Source: Elusimicrobiota bacterium (GTDB taxonomy: Bacteria > Elusimicrobiota > Elusimicrobia > UBA1565 > UBA9628). From it: a stretch of 64,000 nt of DNA. A program made the position numbers and the translations under genes. The stretch spans positions 228,820 through 292,819 of the forward strand of contig JACQAZ010000004.1 of the NCBI GenBank assembly GCA_016194705.1. Direction: 5' to 3'. The number at the start of each line of letters is the position of its first letter. Position 1 is the first letter of the stretch. The notes under the pieces were generated by a model. The model was not told the DNA's origin. It saw only the letters and a list, made by a program, of their open reading frames with translations, and made no database searches. This document shows, in pieces, positions 44,615 to 52,264 of this stretch.

Positions 44615-46202
44615 TCACGTCGCGCACCCCGGCGCACAGGAACAGGCGCGCCCGGGAGAGTTCGCCGTTTTCCGGATCGACGACGCGGCACTTCTCGTAA
44701 AAAGGGTGGAAGAGGCCGGCGAGCTCCAAGAGATAGCCGCCCAGCGGGTGCGGGGAGAGCACGGCCTCGACGGTCTTGAGCACCTCGGGAAACCACGCGA
44801 GCTTGACGAGGATGGCGCGCTCCTCGGGCGCGGTCAGGAATTTCGCGTTGGGCCCGGGCAGGGGCTCGCCTTCCTTGAGGACGCCCTGTTTGGCCGCCTC
44901 GCGGAAGATCGCGCTGACGCGCGCGTGAACGTACTGGCAGTAGTAGACCGGGTTCTCGGAGGTCTTCGACTTGGCCAGCTCGAGGTCGAAGTTGAGGTGA
45001 GAGTCCGGCGTGCGCATCGCGAAAAAGAAGCGGCAGGCGTCCTTGCCCACCTCGTCGAGGACCTCGCGCAGGCTTACGAAGTCGCCTGCGCGCTTGCTCA
45101 TCTTGACGGCCTCCTTGCCGCGGTAGAGGTGGATGAGCTGGTGGACGATCGCGTGGAAGGACCCCTCGGGCATGCCCAGAGCCGTGATGGCCGCCTTCAT
45201 GCGCGGGACGTAGCCGTGGTGGTCGGCTCCGAGTATGTCAATGAGCTCGGTGAACCCCCGGTCGAACTTGTTCTTGTGGTAGGCGATGTCGGGCAGGAAA
45301 TAGGTCGGCTGGCCCGAGGATTTGACGAGCACGCGGTCCTTGTCGTCCTCGGAATCCTGGGCCGATGAGGTCCCCAGCCACACCGCGCCGTCTTTCTCGT
45401 AGACCATGCCGCGGTCTTTGAGGTACTTCAGAGTCTTTTCGACGGCGCCGCCCGCGTAAAGCTCGCTCTCCAGGAACCACCGGTCGAAGTGAGCGTCGAA
45501 GGCCTCCATGTCCCGCTTGTGCGTGTCCAGCAGGATTTTCATCGCGTGCTCGCCCCATTGCTTGGCGGTCCAGCCCTTAGCTTCGGCGGGAGCCTGCTTG
45601 GCCATCTCGGCGAGGTACTCGCCCTGGTAGCCCTTTTCGGGGACGGGCGTTCCCGCAAAGCGCGCCTTGATCGATTCGCCGAGCAGCTCGACGCGGCCTC
45701 CCGCGTCGTTGACGTAATACTCCGCGCTGGCCTCCCGGCCCAGGCGGCGCAGGACGCGGATCAGCGAGTCGCCCAAGGTCGCCCCGCGGCCGGAGGCCAG
45801 GTGCAGCGGCCCCGTCGGATTGGCCGAGACGAACTCGATGAGGATCTTGCGCTTCGGGCCGTCGGGATCGACGCCGTAGAGAGCCGGGTTCAAGGTGATC
45901 GCCTTCAAGTTGGCGCAGAGCGCCGAGTCGCGCAGGCGGATGTTGACAAAACCGGGAGGCGCGGCTTCCGCCTTCTCGATCTCGGGGGCGACGAACTGGC
46001 CGGCCAGGGCCTTGGCGAGCTCGAGGGGGTTTTTGCGCGCGGTCTTTCCCAGGGTCATCGCCCAGGGCAGGCTCAGATCCGCGCTCTTGACGTGCGGCGG
46101 CGTGGGCGAGAGCGCGAGGCCGTCGGGCAGGATCAGGCCCTCCTTCTTGGCCCACGCCGAGGCCTTGCTGGCGATGTTCTTCTTTAAGGAGGCGAGGATC
46201 AT
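44565..46202 (-). CDS. argS: Arginyl-tRNA synthetase
   Basis: 545 residues of class Ia: an N-terminal Add-1 domain, SANPTGPLHLASGRG, YVNDAGGR, ILGADHHGYVPRMKA, KMSKRAGDF and a DALR anticodon domain. It charges tRNA-Arg. The HIGH signature reads H134-L-A-S137, so the second His is Ser; I flag this as unusual. It starts directly after the pilT-like stop and is last in the nadD operon. Confidence 0.93.
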   Translation of the reverse strand: MILASLKKNIASKASAWAKKEGLILPDGLALSPTPPHVKSADLSLPWAMTLGKTARKNPLELAKALAGQFVAPEIEKAEAAPPGFVNIRLRDSALCANLKAITLNPALYGVDPDGPKRKILIEFVSANPTGPLHLASGRGATLGDSLIRVLRRLGREASAEYYVNDAGGRVELLGESIKARFAGTPVPEKGYQGEYLAEMAKQAPAEAKGWTAKQWGEHAMKILLDTHKRDMEAFDAHFDRWFLESELYAGGAVEKTLKYLKDRGMVYEKDGAVWLGTSSAQDSEDDKDRVLVKSSGQPTYFLPDIAYHKNKFDRGFTELIDILGADHHGYVPRMKAAITALGMPEGSFHAIVHQLIHLYRGKEAVKMSKRAGDFVSLREVLDEVGKDACRFFFAMRTPDSHLNFDLELAKSKTSENPVYYCQYVHARVSAIFREAAKQGVLKEGEPLPGPNAKFLTAPEERAILVKLAWFPEVLKTVEAVLSPHPLGGYLLELAGLFHPFYEKCRVVDPENGELSRARLFLCAGVRDVIREGLSLLGVSAPDQM

Positions 46203-47288
46203 CTACGCGGGCGGCTGGTTGGTCGTTGCCATGCCCGCGAGCTGGCGCACCGTGCCGGCGTCGTGGGCCACCGCGCAGGCCTCCTCGATGGCGACGTGGT
46301 TTTGCTTGACGAGAAACGCGAGATACTGGTCCATCGAGATCATCCCGAATTTATTCCCCGCCTCGATGGCCGAGTAGAGCAGGTGGGTCTTGCCGTCCCG
46401 GATGATCGAGCCGATGGCGGTCGTGCCGCGCATGAACTCGCGCGCGCAGACCCGGCCCTTGCCGTCCTTGCGCTGGATCAATGTTTGGGAAATGACGGCT
46501 TGCAGCACCGTCGAGACCTGTATGCGCACCTGCTGCTGCTGATGCGGCGGGAAGACGTCGATGATGCGGTCGATCGTCGAGGGCGCGTCCTGGGTGTGCA
46601 AGGTCCCGAAGCACAGATGGCCGGTCTCGGCGGCGGTGATCGCGAGCTGGATGGTCTCCAGGTCGCGCATCTCGCCGATGAGGATCACGTCGGGGTCCTG
46701 GCGCAGGGAGTGCTTGAGGGCGTCGGCGAAGCTCTTGGTCTGCTGGCCGACCTCGCGCTGGAGTATGATCGAGTTTTTGTCCTCGTAAACGAACTCGATG
46801 GGGTCCTCGACGGTCAGCACGTGCTTTTTGTGCTTTTGGTTGATGAGCTCGATGAGGCACGCCAGAGTCGTGGTCTTGCCCGAGCCCGTCGGGCCCGTCA
46901 CGAGCACCAGGCCGCGCGGCAGGTCGACGAGGTTGGCCATCGCGGGCATCAGACCGATCTCCTGCGGTGTGGGGATTTTAGAGGAGATTGTTCTTAAGAC
47001 GGCGGCGACGCCGTTTTTCTGCATGAAGACATTCACGCGGAAGCGCGAGATGCCGGGCAAGGTGAACGAGCAGTCGAGCTCCCAGGCGGCCTCGAAGCGG
47101 GCGCGCTGGTCCTCGTAGAGGATCGAGTAGATCATGCTCTTGCATTCGTCGGCGGAGATCGCGGCCAGGCCCGGCAGCGGCTGTATGACCCCCTGCAGGC
47201 GCACCATGGGCGGTTTGCCTACGACCAGATGCAGGTCGCTCGCGCCCGCCATGGCGGTGGCCTTGAGTATCTCGACGAGCTCAGGCAT
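46203..47288 (-). CDS. pilT: PilT-like twitching ATPase 1
   Basis: 361 residues. Walker A GPTGSGKTT (residues 132-140), the Asp box LTVEDPIEFVYED, Walker B GEMRDLETI and the His box CFGTLHTQDA are complete. The C-terminal PilT motif (AIRNLIRE) reads IGSIIRDGK. PilT-family ATPases depolymerise type IV pili at the inner membrane base. It overlaps rsfS by eight bases. A paralogue lies at 48538-49626; the pair may correspond to PilT and PilU. Confidence 0.9.
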   Translation of the reverse strand: MPELVEILKATAMAGASDLHLVVGKPPMVRLQGVIQPLPGLAAISADECKSMIYSILYEDQRARFEAAWELDCSFTLPGISRFRVNVFMQKNGVAAVLRTISSKIPTPQEIGLMPAMANLVDLPRGLVLVTGPTGSGKTTTLACLIELINQKHKKHVLTVEDPIEFVYEDKNSIILQREVGQQTKSFADALKHSLRQDPDVILIGEMRDLETIQLAITAAETGHLCFGTLHTQDAPSTIDRIIDVFPPHQQQQVRIQVSTVLQAVISQTLIQRKDGKGRVCAREFMRGTTAIGSIIRDGKTHLLYSAIEAGNKFGMISMDQYLAFLVKQNHVAIEEACAVAHDAGTVRQLAGMATTNQPPA

Positions 47289-47640
47289 GGGACTTCTCCC
47301 AGGAGAGGCGCGGCGCGCCGTGATAGAGCTTCTCGAGCCCGTAGAAATCCCTTGAGGCGGCGGTCATCAGGTGCACGAGGATGCCGCCGTAGTCGAGCAC
47401 GCGCCATTGGGCGCTTTGGGGCTTGGAGCGGCGCAGGCAGCGGGCCTTGAGCTCGCCCGCGGCGCGCTCGATCTCGTGTTCGAGCGCCTCGAGATGGGGG
47501 CTCGAGTTGGCGGTCACGATGACCATGTAGTCGGTGACCGGGCTGGTCTTGGCGACGCTCAAGACCGCGATGGCCTCTCCTTTCTTGTCGGAGGCCGCGC
47601 GGGCCAAAGCCAGGGCGACGGTCCTAAATGCCCGAGCCAT
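47281..47640 (-). CDS. rsfS: Ribosomal silencing factor RsfS
   Basis: 119 residues. DKKGEAIAVLSVAKTSPVTDYMVI and WRVLDYGGILVHLM match the RsfS/Iojap fold, which binds ribosomal protein uL14 and blocks subunit joining under starvation. RsfS is a classical neighbour of nadD and yqeK, which head this same operon. It overlaps both adjacent genes (17 and 8 bases). Confidence 0.92.
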   Translation of the reverse strand: MARAFRTVALALARAASDKKGEAIAVLSVAKTSPVTDYMVIVTANSSPHLEALEHEIERAAGELKARCLRRSKPQSAQWRVLDYGGILVHLMTAASRDFYGLEKLYHGAPRLSWEKSHA

Positions 47641-48529
47641 AGCCCCGCGAGGTCTTGCTCAGGCGGGCCCGCAAGGCGTCCTCGGTGCGGAAGTTGATGT
47701 TCTCCAGGGCCGAGGTGAGCAGGCGCGCGACCGTGGTCAGCGCGCGGCCGAGCTCGACGCGGGCATCCTCGCTCAAGCTCCCCTTGGCGCGGAACAGTAG
47801 GTAGCCGTGGGGCCGGTTCGAGCCCGGCAGCGAGACGTAGTACGAGGAATCGTCGAGCCAGACGCTGCGCGTCTCCGTCGCCCGCGGTAGCTTGGAGGCC
47901 AGCTCGTTGAAGTCGGACTCGCCTTGGGAGGCCACGAAGTCCATCTCGTCGTTGAAGACGTTGTAGAGATAGGCCGCCGCCGCCCAGTCCCCTTGAAGAT
48001 GGGGCACGACGCGGGAGAGCACCTTGGCCAGCAGCTCCTTTCCCGAGGGGCAGGGCTCGAGCAGCATGTTCGAGAGGTCGAAGAGGAGCGCGATCTCGTT
48101 GGAGGCGCGGCGCAGACGCTGGGACTGGACCTGGACGAGCTGCGCGAAGAAGCCCATCGCGAGCCTGGGGTTTTCCTTGAGCCAGCCGTTGAGGTCGTCG
48201 CGCTTGAGCTCGAAGACCACCGTGTCCCCCGACGCGCAGGCCCGCGCCGAGCGCGTGACCGCCTCGATGACGGCCATCTCGCCGAAGCAGTCGCCGCGGC
48301 CCATGATGGCGAGGTCCTTGAACTCGGCGCCCGCCACCTTCTTCGAGATCTTGACGCGCCCGTCCTGCACGAAGTAGAGGCTTTCTCCCTTGCTGCCCTC
48401 CTCGAAGAGCACAGCCCCGTCCTTGAGCACGACGGGCTTGAGAAATCTCTCCAAGGTCGAGAGCTGGTTCTCCGGGATCTGGTCCAGGAGATGCAGGGAT
48501 TTGAGCAGCTTGAGTTTCTCTTGGTCCAT
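47624..48529 (-). CDS. Cyclic-nucleotide-binding / GAF-like protein
   Basis: 301 residues. Residues 1-125 are a CRP-type beta-roll (LFEEGSKGESLYFVQDGRVKI, then GRGDCFGEMAVIEAVTRSA, the phosphate-binding cassette). The rest resembles a GAF domain (ELLAKVLSRVVPHLQG onward). There is no DNA-binding helix-turn-helix, so it is not a transcription factor of the CRP type. Lying between two pilT-like genes, it may tune pilus retraction in response to a nucleotide, an inference. Confidence 0.75.
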   Translation of the reverse strand: MDQEKLKLLKSLHLLDQIPENQLSTLERFLKPVVLKDGAVLFEEGSKGESLYFVQDGRVKISKKVAGAEFKDLAIMGRGDCFGEMAVIEAVTRSARACASGDTVVFELKRDDLNGWLKENPRLAMGFFAQLVQVQSQRLRRASNEIALLFDLSNMLLEPCPSGKELLAKVLSRVVPHLQGDWAAAAYLYNVFNDEMDFVASQGESDFNELASKLPRATETRSVWLDDSSYYVSLPGSNRPHGYLLFRAKGSLSEDARVELGRALTTVARLLTSALENINFRTEDALRARLSKTSRGYGSGI

Positions 48530-48537
48530 GGCCCAAG

Positions 48538-49626
48538 TCACATCGCGGTGGCCTGCGCCCGCATGCCGCCCAGGCCGGCCAAGGTCTTGAAGGTGTCGAC
48601 GTTGTGCGCGCGGATCAATCCCTCCTCTGGCGCGATGAGCCCCTGGCGGCAGAGATCCGCCAGGGCCTTGTCCATGGGGACCATGCCGTACTTGGCCCCG
48701 GTATCGATGGCGCCGTAGATCATGTGGGTCTTGCCCTCGCGGATGAGGTTCGAGATGGCGGGCGTCATGACCATGATCTCCCGGGCCGCGATGCGTCCCT
48801 CGCCGTCCTTGCGCGGCAGCAGGATCTGCGAGAGCACGCCTTGCAGAACGACGGCCAGCTGGACCCGGATCTGCGACTGCTGGTGCGGCGGGAAGACGTC
48901 GATGATGCGGTCGATCGTCGACGGGCAGTCCTGCGTGTGCAAAGTTCCGAAGCACAAGTGGCCGGTCTCGGCCGCCGTGACGGCCAGCTGGATGGTCTCC
49001 AGGTCGCGCATTTCGCCGACGAGGATGACGTCGGGGTCCTGGCGCAGGGCGGATTTGAGCGCGGCGCCGAAGGACTTGGTGTTCTGGCCGACCTCGCGCT
49101 GGCGGAAGATGGCCTTCTTGGACTCGTAGACGAACTCGATGGGGTCCTCGACGGTCAATATGTGGCCGGTCATCTTCTGGTTGACGAGCTCCATGATCGC
49201 GGCCAAGGTGGTGCTTTTTCCCGAACCCGTCGGACCGGTCACCAGCACCAGGCCGCGCGGCAGGTCCGAGAAGGCGATCACGGCCGGCGAGAGGCGCAGC
49301 TGCTCGGGCGTGGGGATCTTCGACGAGATCACGCGCATGACCGCCTCGACGCCGTTTTTCTGGACCAGGACGTTGACGCGGAAGCGCGAGAGGCCCGTGA
49401 TGGCGAACGAGCAATCGAGCTCCCAGGTCTCCTCGAACTTGGCGCGCTGCTCTTCGTAGAGGATCGAGTAGATCAGGCGCTTGGACTCATCGGCCGTGAG
49501 CTTTTGGAACCCCGGAATCTCGCCGATCTCGCCGTTGAGGCGCATCATCGGCGGCTTGCCGATGACAAGATGAATGTCGGAAGCACCCGACTGGACCGCG
49601 GTCTTCAGTATTTCGACAAGTTCCAT
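48538..49626 (-). CDS. PilT-like twitching ATPase 2
   Basis: 362 residues and clearly a paralogue of the 46203 gene throughout: GPTGSGKSTT Walker A, LTVEDPIEFVYES, GEMRDLETI and the CFGTLHTQDC His box. The C-terminal AIRNLIRE motif is ISNLIREGK, closer to classical PilT than the other copy. A Shine-Dalgarno-like AGAGGAA precedes the ATG. It overlaps the LytR_C gene by 22 bases. Confidence 0.9.
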   Translation of the reverse strand: MELVEILKTAVQSGASDIHLVIGKPPMMRLNGEIGEIPGFQKLTADESKRLIYSILYEEQRAKFEETWELDCSFAITGLSRFRVNVLVQKNGVEAVMRVISSKIPTPEQLRLSPAVIAFSDLPRGLVLVTGPTGSGKSTTLAAIMELVNQKMTGHILTVEDPIEFVYESKKAIFRQREVGQNTKSFGAALKSALRQDPDVILVGEMRDLETIQLAVTAAETGHLCFGTLHTQDCPSTIDRIIDVFPPHQQSQIRVQLAVVLQGVLSQILLPRKDGEGRIAAREIMVMTPAISNLIREGKTHMIYGAIDTGAKYGMVPMDKALADLCRQGLIAPEEGLIRAHNVDTFKTLAGLGGMRAQATAM

Positions 49627-50486
49627 TTCGTTCCTCTCAGTTCGGGCGATGCGCAGTCTTCGGCTAGGACCACGGTCACGTCGACGAGCTTTTTGGGGCT
49701 GATCCGGGTCACGACCGGCGTCTGCCGGCAGCCGAGCCTGTCGCGCACCGCTTCGGCGTCCTGCACGCGGCCCGTGCGGTCGTAGACGACCGTGCGGCCG
49801 CGCGGAGCGCCGGACCAGTTGCCGACGTTGACCACGTCCACCCCCTGCAATCTTAATACATCTTTGGCCGACGAAGCGACCCCCGCGCGTCCCGCGGCGT
49901 TGAGTATTTCGACCGTGGCCGCGCCGACCTCCGCGCGCGCCTCGGCGGAGAAGATGCGGCCAAAAAGCGCCCGGCGGTCGTCGGCCCCGTCGGGCAGCCA
50001 GGCCGCGCGCAGCCGTCCGGGGTCCATGCGATGCAGATCGAGCAGCAGGAAGAGCTCGTCGAGCGTCGGCGGCGACCCCGCCAGGAGTCGCCGCGCCAAA
50101 AATCGCCACAGGCCGAGCCCTTGGGTGCGCTCGAGCAGCCAATCCTCCGCGTCGAGCGGAGGCTCGGAAGGCGGCCACGACTCCGGCTCGAGCGCCAGGC
50201 GCGGAAACTCGGTGCCCTTGGCCAAGGGAAGCAGCTCCTCGAGCGCGACCTCTTTCTGGGCCGGGAAATAGACGAGATCCATGGCGCGGCGGGCGGGCTG
50301 GAGCACCGCCAAATATAGCCTGCCTGCGGGCGCGCCGAAGTCGAGCCAGCACAGGAAGGGCTGGCCCGAGCGCACGGCCGCGGCCAGGCCCGAGCGGCTC
50401 TCGAGCCAGAAGGTTCCTGCGAGCATCGCCAGAAAGACCGCGAAGAGCGCGCGCTCGACACGCGTCACTTTCGCAGAGAATTCCAT
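49605..50486 (-). CDS. Membrane-anchored LytR_C domain protein
   Basis: 293 residues from the ATG at 50486, which has AGGAG about five bases upstream; an ATG at 50513 is also in frame. One N-terminal membrane helix (residues 10-30) is followed by an uncharacterised helical region and a C-terminal LytR_C domain (VEILNAAGRAGVASSAKDVLRLQG to the end). The catalytic LytR-CpsA-Psr domain is absent. LytR-type genes commonly sit between nadD-yqeK and rsfS, so this is a reduced version of that arrangement. Confidence 0.75.
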   Translation of the reverse strand: MEFSAKVTRVERALFAVFLAMLAGTFWLESRSGLAAAVRSGQPFLCWLDFGAPAGRLYLAVLQPARRAMDLVYFPAQKEVALEELLPLAKGTEFPRLALEPESWPPSEPPLDAEDWLLERTQGLGLWRFLARRLLAGSPPTLDELFLLLDLHRMDPGRLRAAWLPDGADDRRALFGRIFSAEARAEVGAATVEILNAAGRAGVASSAKDVLRLQGVDVVNVGNWSGAPRGRTVVYDRTGRVQDAEAVRDRLGCRQTPVVTRISPKKLVDVTVVLAEDCASPELRGTKWNLSKY

Positions 50487-51595
50487 AGGCTCCTGGCCGA
50501 GGGGTGGACCCATAGGCCGTTCTTGCGGACATGGCCGAGCTTGTTCTCAACGACGGCGGCGAAGGCGCGGTCCAGATCTTTTTCCGCCAGCCGTCTGAGG
50601 CGCACAACGCCCTTGTAGTTCCGGTCCTTGGAGGTCGCGTCGGCGACGAAGAGCAGCTTGTCGAACTTCGACATCGAAGACGCGCCCAAAGTGTGCTTCC
50701 GAACGGCCGAGAGAGCCTGCTCGTCGGAAAAGCCGAGCCCGCGCGCGAGTGCTGCGCTGATGTGCGCGTGGGCCAGCAGCGGGTTGTGACGCGCGATCGC
50801 ATCGAGAGCGGGGACCTTGATCTTGTGCCGGCGAGCGTAGGCCGGCATGTCGGGCACCGGGACCGAGCGCCCAAGGTCGTGGAGCAGGCCCGAGAGCCGC
50901 GCCTTCTCGGCGTCGAGGCGCCAGCGTCTCGCGAGCGCTTCGGCGAGCTCGGCGACGCAAAGCGTGTGATGAAGCCTCTGCGGCTTCAAAGATCTCTTCA
51001 GATGCGAGATCAACCGCGTCGCGTAGAGATCGCGGGAGTCGATCAAGCGCATGACGGGAGCGGCGACCTGATTGGAGACGGGCTCGCCGAACGCCAGCCG
51101 GCGGCGCACCTGCGTCGATGAGATGTCGGGCATGCGGCCCTTGATTCTGCCGAAGAAGGAGGGGATTCCTCCCTTCGTCCCGGGGCGCATCGCGGTCCAC
51201 CACCGGCAGAGCGTCTTGAGCTTCGCTGGATTCTTCCACCGCGGAAATGTCGCGGCGGAGTCCGAGCCGGTCACGAAATGGAGCTCGGCGTTTTTGAAAC
51301 GGCGTTTGAACCTGCCCAAAGTGTCGACCGTGTAAGCCGTTCTCCGGCTGCCGTGCTCGGAGAGCTCGAGCCGGGTCTTTGACCGCCATTTCGGAGGCAG
51401 CGTTGGGAGCAGTCCGAGCTTGATCATGCGCAGCCGGTCGGAGGCCGAGGCTCCCGGCCTTCCTTTAAGAGGGGCCTGGTAGGCCGGGACAATCAGGATG
51501 CGGTCGGGCCTGAGTTGGCTTACGGCCGCGAGTAGAAGCGCCGCGTGGCCTTTGTGCGGCGGATCGAAGCTGCCGCCGAAAACGAGAATCCTCAC
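50465..51595 (-). CDS. nadD: NadD-YqeK fusion: NaMN adenylyltransferase plus HD hydrolase
   Basis: 376 residues from GTG 51595. Residues 1-190: nucleotidyltransferase with FGGSFDPPHKGH and the ISSTQVRRRL end motif, making deamido-NAD. Residues 195-376: a YqeK-type HD domain (HTLCVAELAEAL, LLHDLGRS, HNPLLAHAHISA), which in other bacteria hydrolyses diadenosine tetraphosphate. In most genomes these are two adjacent genes; here they are joined. The start is set by the TTGAAG/TACAAT promoter. Confidence 0.92.
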   Translation of the reverse strand: MRILVFGGSFDPPHKGHAALLLAAVSQLRPDRILIVPAYQAPLKGRPGASASDRLRMIKLGLLPTLPPKWRSKTRLELSEHGSRRTAYTVDTLGRFKRRFKNAELHFVTGSDSAATFPRWKNPAKLKTLCRWWTAMRPGTKGGIPSFFGRIKGRMPDISSTQVRRRLAFGEPVSNQVAAPVMRLIDSRDLYATRLISHLKRSLKPQRLHHTLCVAELAEALARRWRLDAEKARLSGLLHDLGRSVPVPDMPAYARRHKIKVPALDAIARHNPLLAHAHISAALARGLGFSDEQALSAVRKHTLGASSMSKFDKLLFVADATSKDRNYKGVVRLRRLAEKDLDRAFAAVVENKLGHVRKNGLWVHPSARSLWNSLRK

Positions 51596-51601
51596 GCAGG
51601 G

Positions 51602-51630
51602 ATTGTACTTTTTATGGGCGTCTCCTTCAA
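51602..51630 (-). promoter_or_regulatory. Leaderless promoter of the nadD-pilT-argS operon
   Basis: On the minus strand: TTGAAG (51630-51625), 17 bases, TACAAT (51607-51602), six bases, then GTG 51595. Confidence 0.75.
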
Positions 51631-51701
51631 AAAGGGAACATTTTCGCGTCTCAATCGTATACTCATCATGGAGTCTGGGCAATGTGAGCCATAAATATAT
51701 A

Positions 51702-51730
51702 TTGACAAATATACATATTAATGGTATACT
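51702..51730 (+). promoter_or_regulatory. Consensus sigma-70 promoter of brnT-brnA
   Basis: TTGACA (51702-51707), 17 bases, TATACT (51725-51730), four bases, then ATG 51735. The surrounding 55 bases are strongly AT-rich, and the palindrome GTATAC covers the -10 box, a plausible site for autorepression by the antitoxin. Confidence 0.75.
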
Positions 51731-51734
51731 GGCC

Positions 51735-52025
51735 ATGGATAGACTGAGCTTTGAGTGGAACGATAGGAAGGACCAAGAGAACCAGTCGAAGCACGGAGTA
51801 TCCTTCAGGACGGCTCAATACGCGTTCTCCGATCCGATGCGCGTAATCATGGAAGATTTGGAGCATGGCGATGGAGAACTGCGGTATTATTGCTTCGGGC
51901 GAGTGGCGGAAGGGATCCTGACGGTCCGCTTCACGCACAGAGGGGGCGGAATCCGGATCTTCGGGGCGGGGTACTGGAGGAAGGGGAAAGCTATTTATGA
52001 AAAAGAAAATAAGATACACGGATGA
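51735..52025 (+). CDS. brnT: BrnT-family ribonuclease toxin
   Basis: 96 residues. The BrnT pattern is clear: LSFEWNDRKDQENQSKHGVS at the N-terminus, AFSDPMRVIMED, the E-x-R segment GELRYYCFG, and the C-terminal IRIFGAGYWRKGKAIYE. BrnT is a RelE-like ribonuclease neutralised by BrnA. The next gene overlaps it by 29 bases and encodes the expected partner. Confidence 0.85.
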   Translation: MDRLSFEWNDRKDQENQSKHGVSFRTAQYAFSDPMRVIMEDLEHGDGELRYYCFGRVAEGILTVRFTHRGGGIRIFGAGYWRKGKAIYEKENKIHG

Positions 52026-52233
52026 GCCGATCGGGGAACTGCGTCGGATCAAGGATTTCTTGCCGCCTCCCGAGGAGCTCGCTTTCAAGGACGCGAGCAT
52101 CAAGGTGACGATTGCCCTGAGTCGCTCGAGCGTGGAATTTTTCAAGAAGGCGGCCGACAAATATCATGGTTCGTACCAACAAATGATCCGAAAACTGATA
52201 GACGCTTATGCGGCGAACCACCCCGCCGGATGA
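51997..52233 (+). CDS. brnA: BrnA-like ribbon-helix-helix antitoxin
   Basis: 78 residues. The C-terminal half has a ribbon-helix-helix pattern (IKVTIALSRSSVEFFKKAAD, then YQQMIRKLIDAYA). The N-terminal half would bind the toxin. Position and overlap with brnT support the call. Like the toxin gene, it is less GC-rich than its surroundings, which suggests recent arrival. Confidence 0.8.
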   Translation: MKKKIRYTDEPIGELRRIKDFLPPPEELAFKDASIKVTIALSRSSVEFFKKAADKYHGSYQQMIRKLIDAYAANHPAG

Positions 52234-52253
52234 TGGCCCTGCAAAATAAATCA

Positions 52254-52259
52254 TAGAAT
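52254..52259 (+). promoter_or_regulatory. Probable leaderless promoter of the DUF1015 gene
   Basis: TAGAAT, five bases before ATG 52265. Confidence 0.5.
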
Positions 52260-52264
52260 ACGGC

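Noticed and set aside
47624..48529. CRP/FNR transcription regulator
   Set aside because: The cyclic-nucleotide fold is present, but the C-terminal helix-turn-helix is replaced by a GAF-like region.
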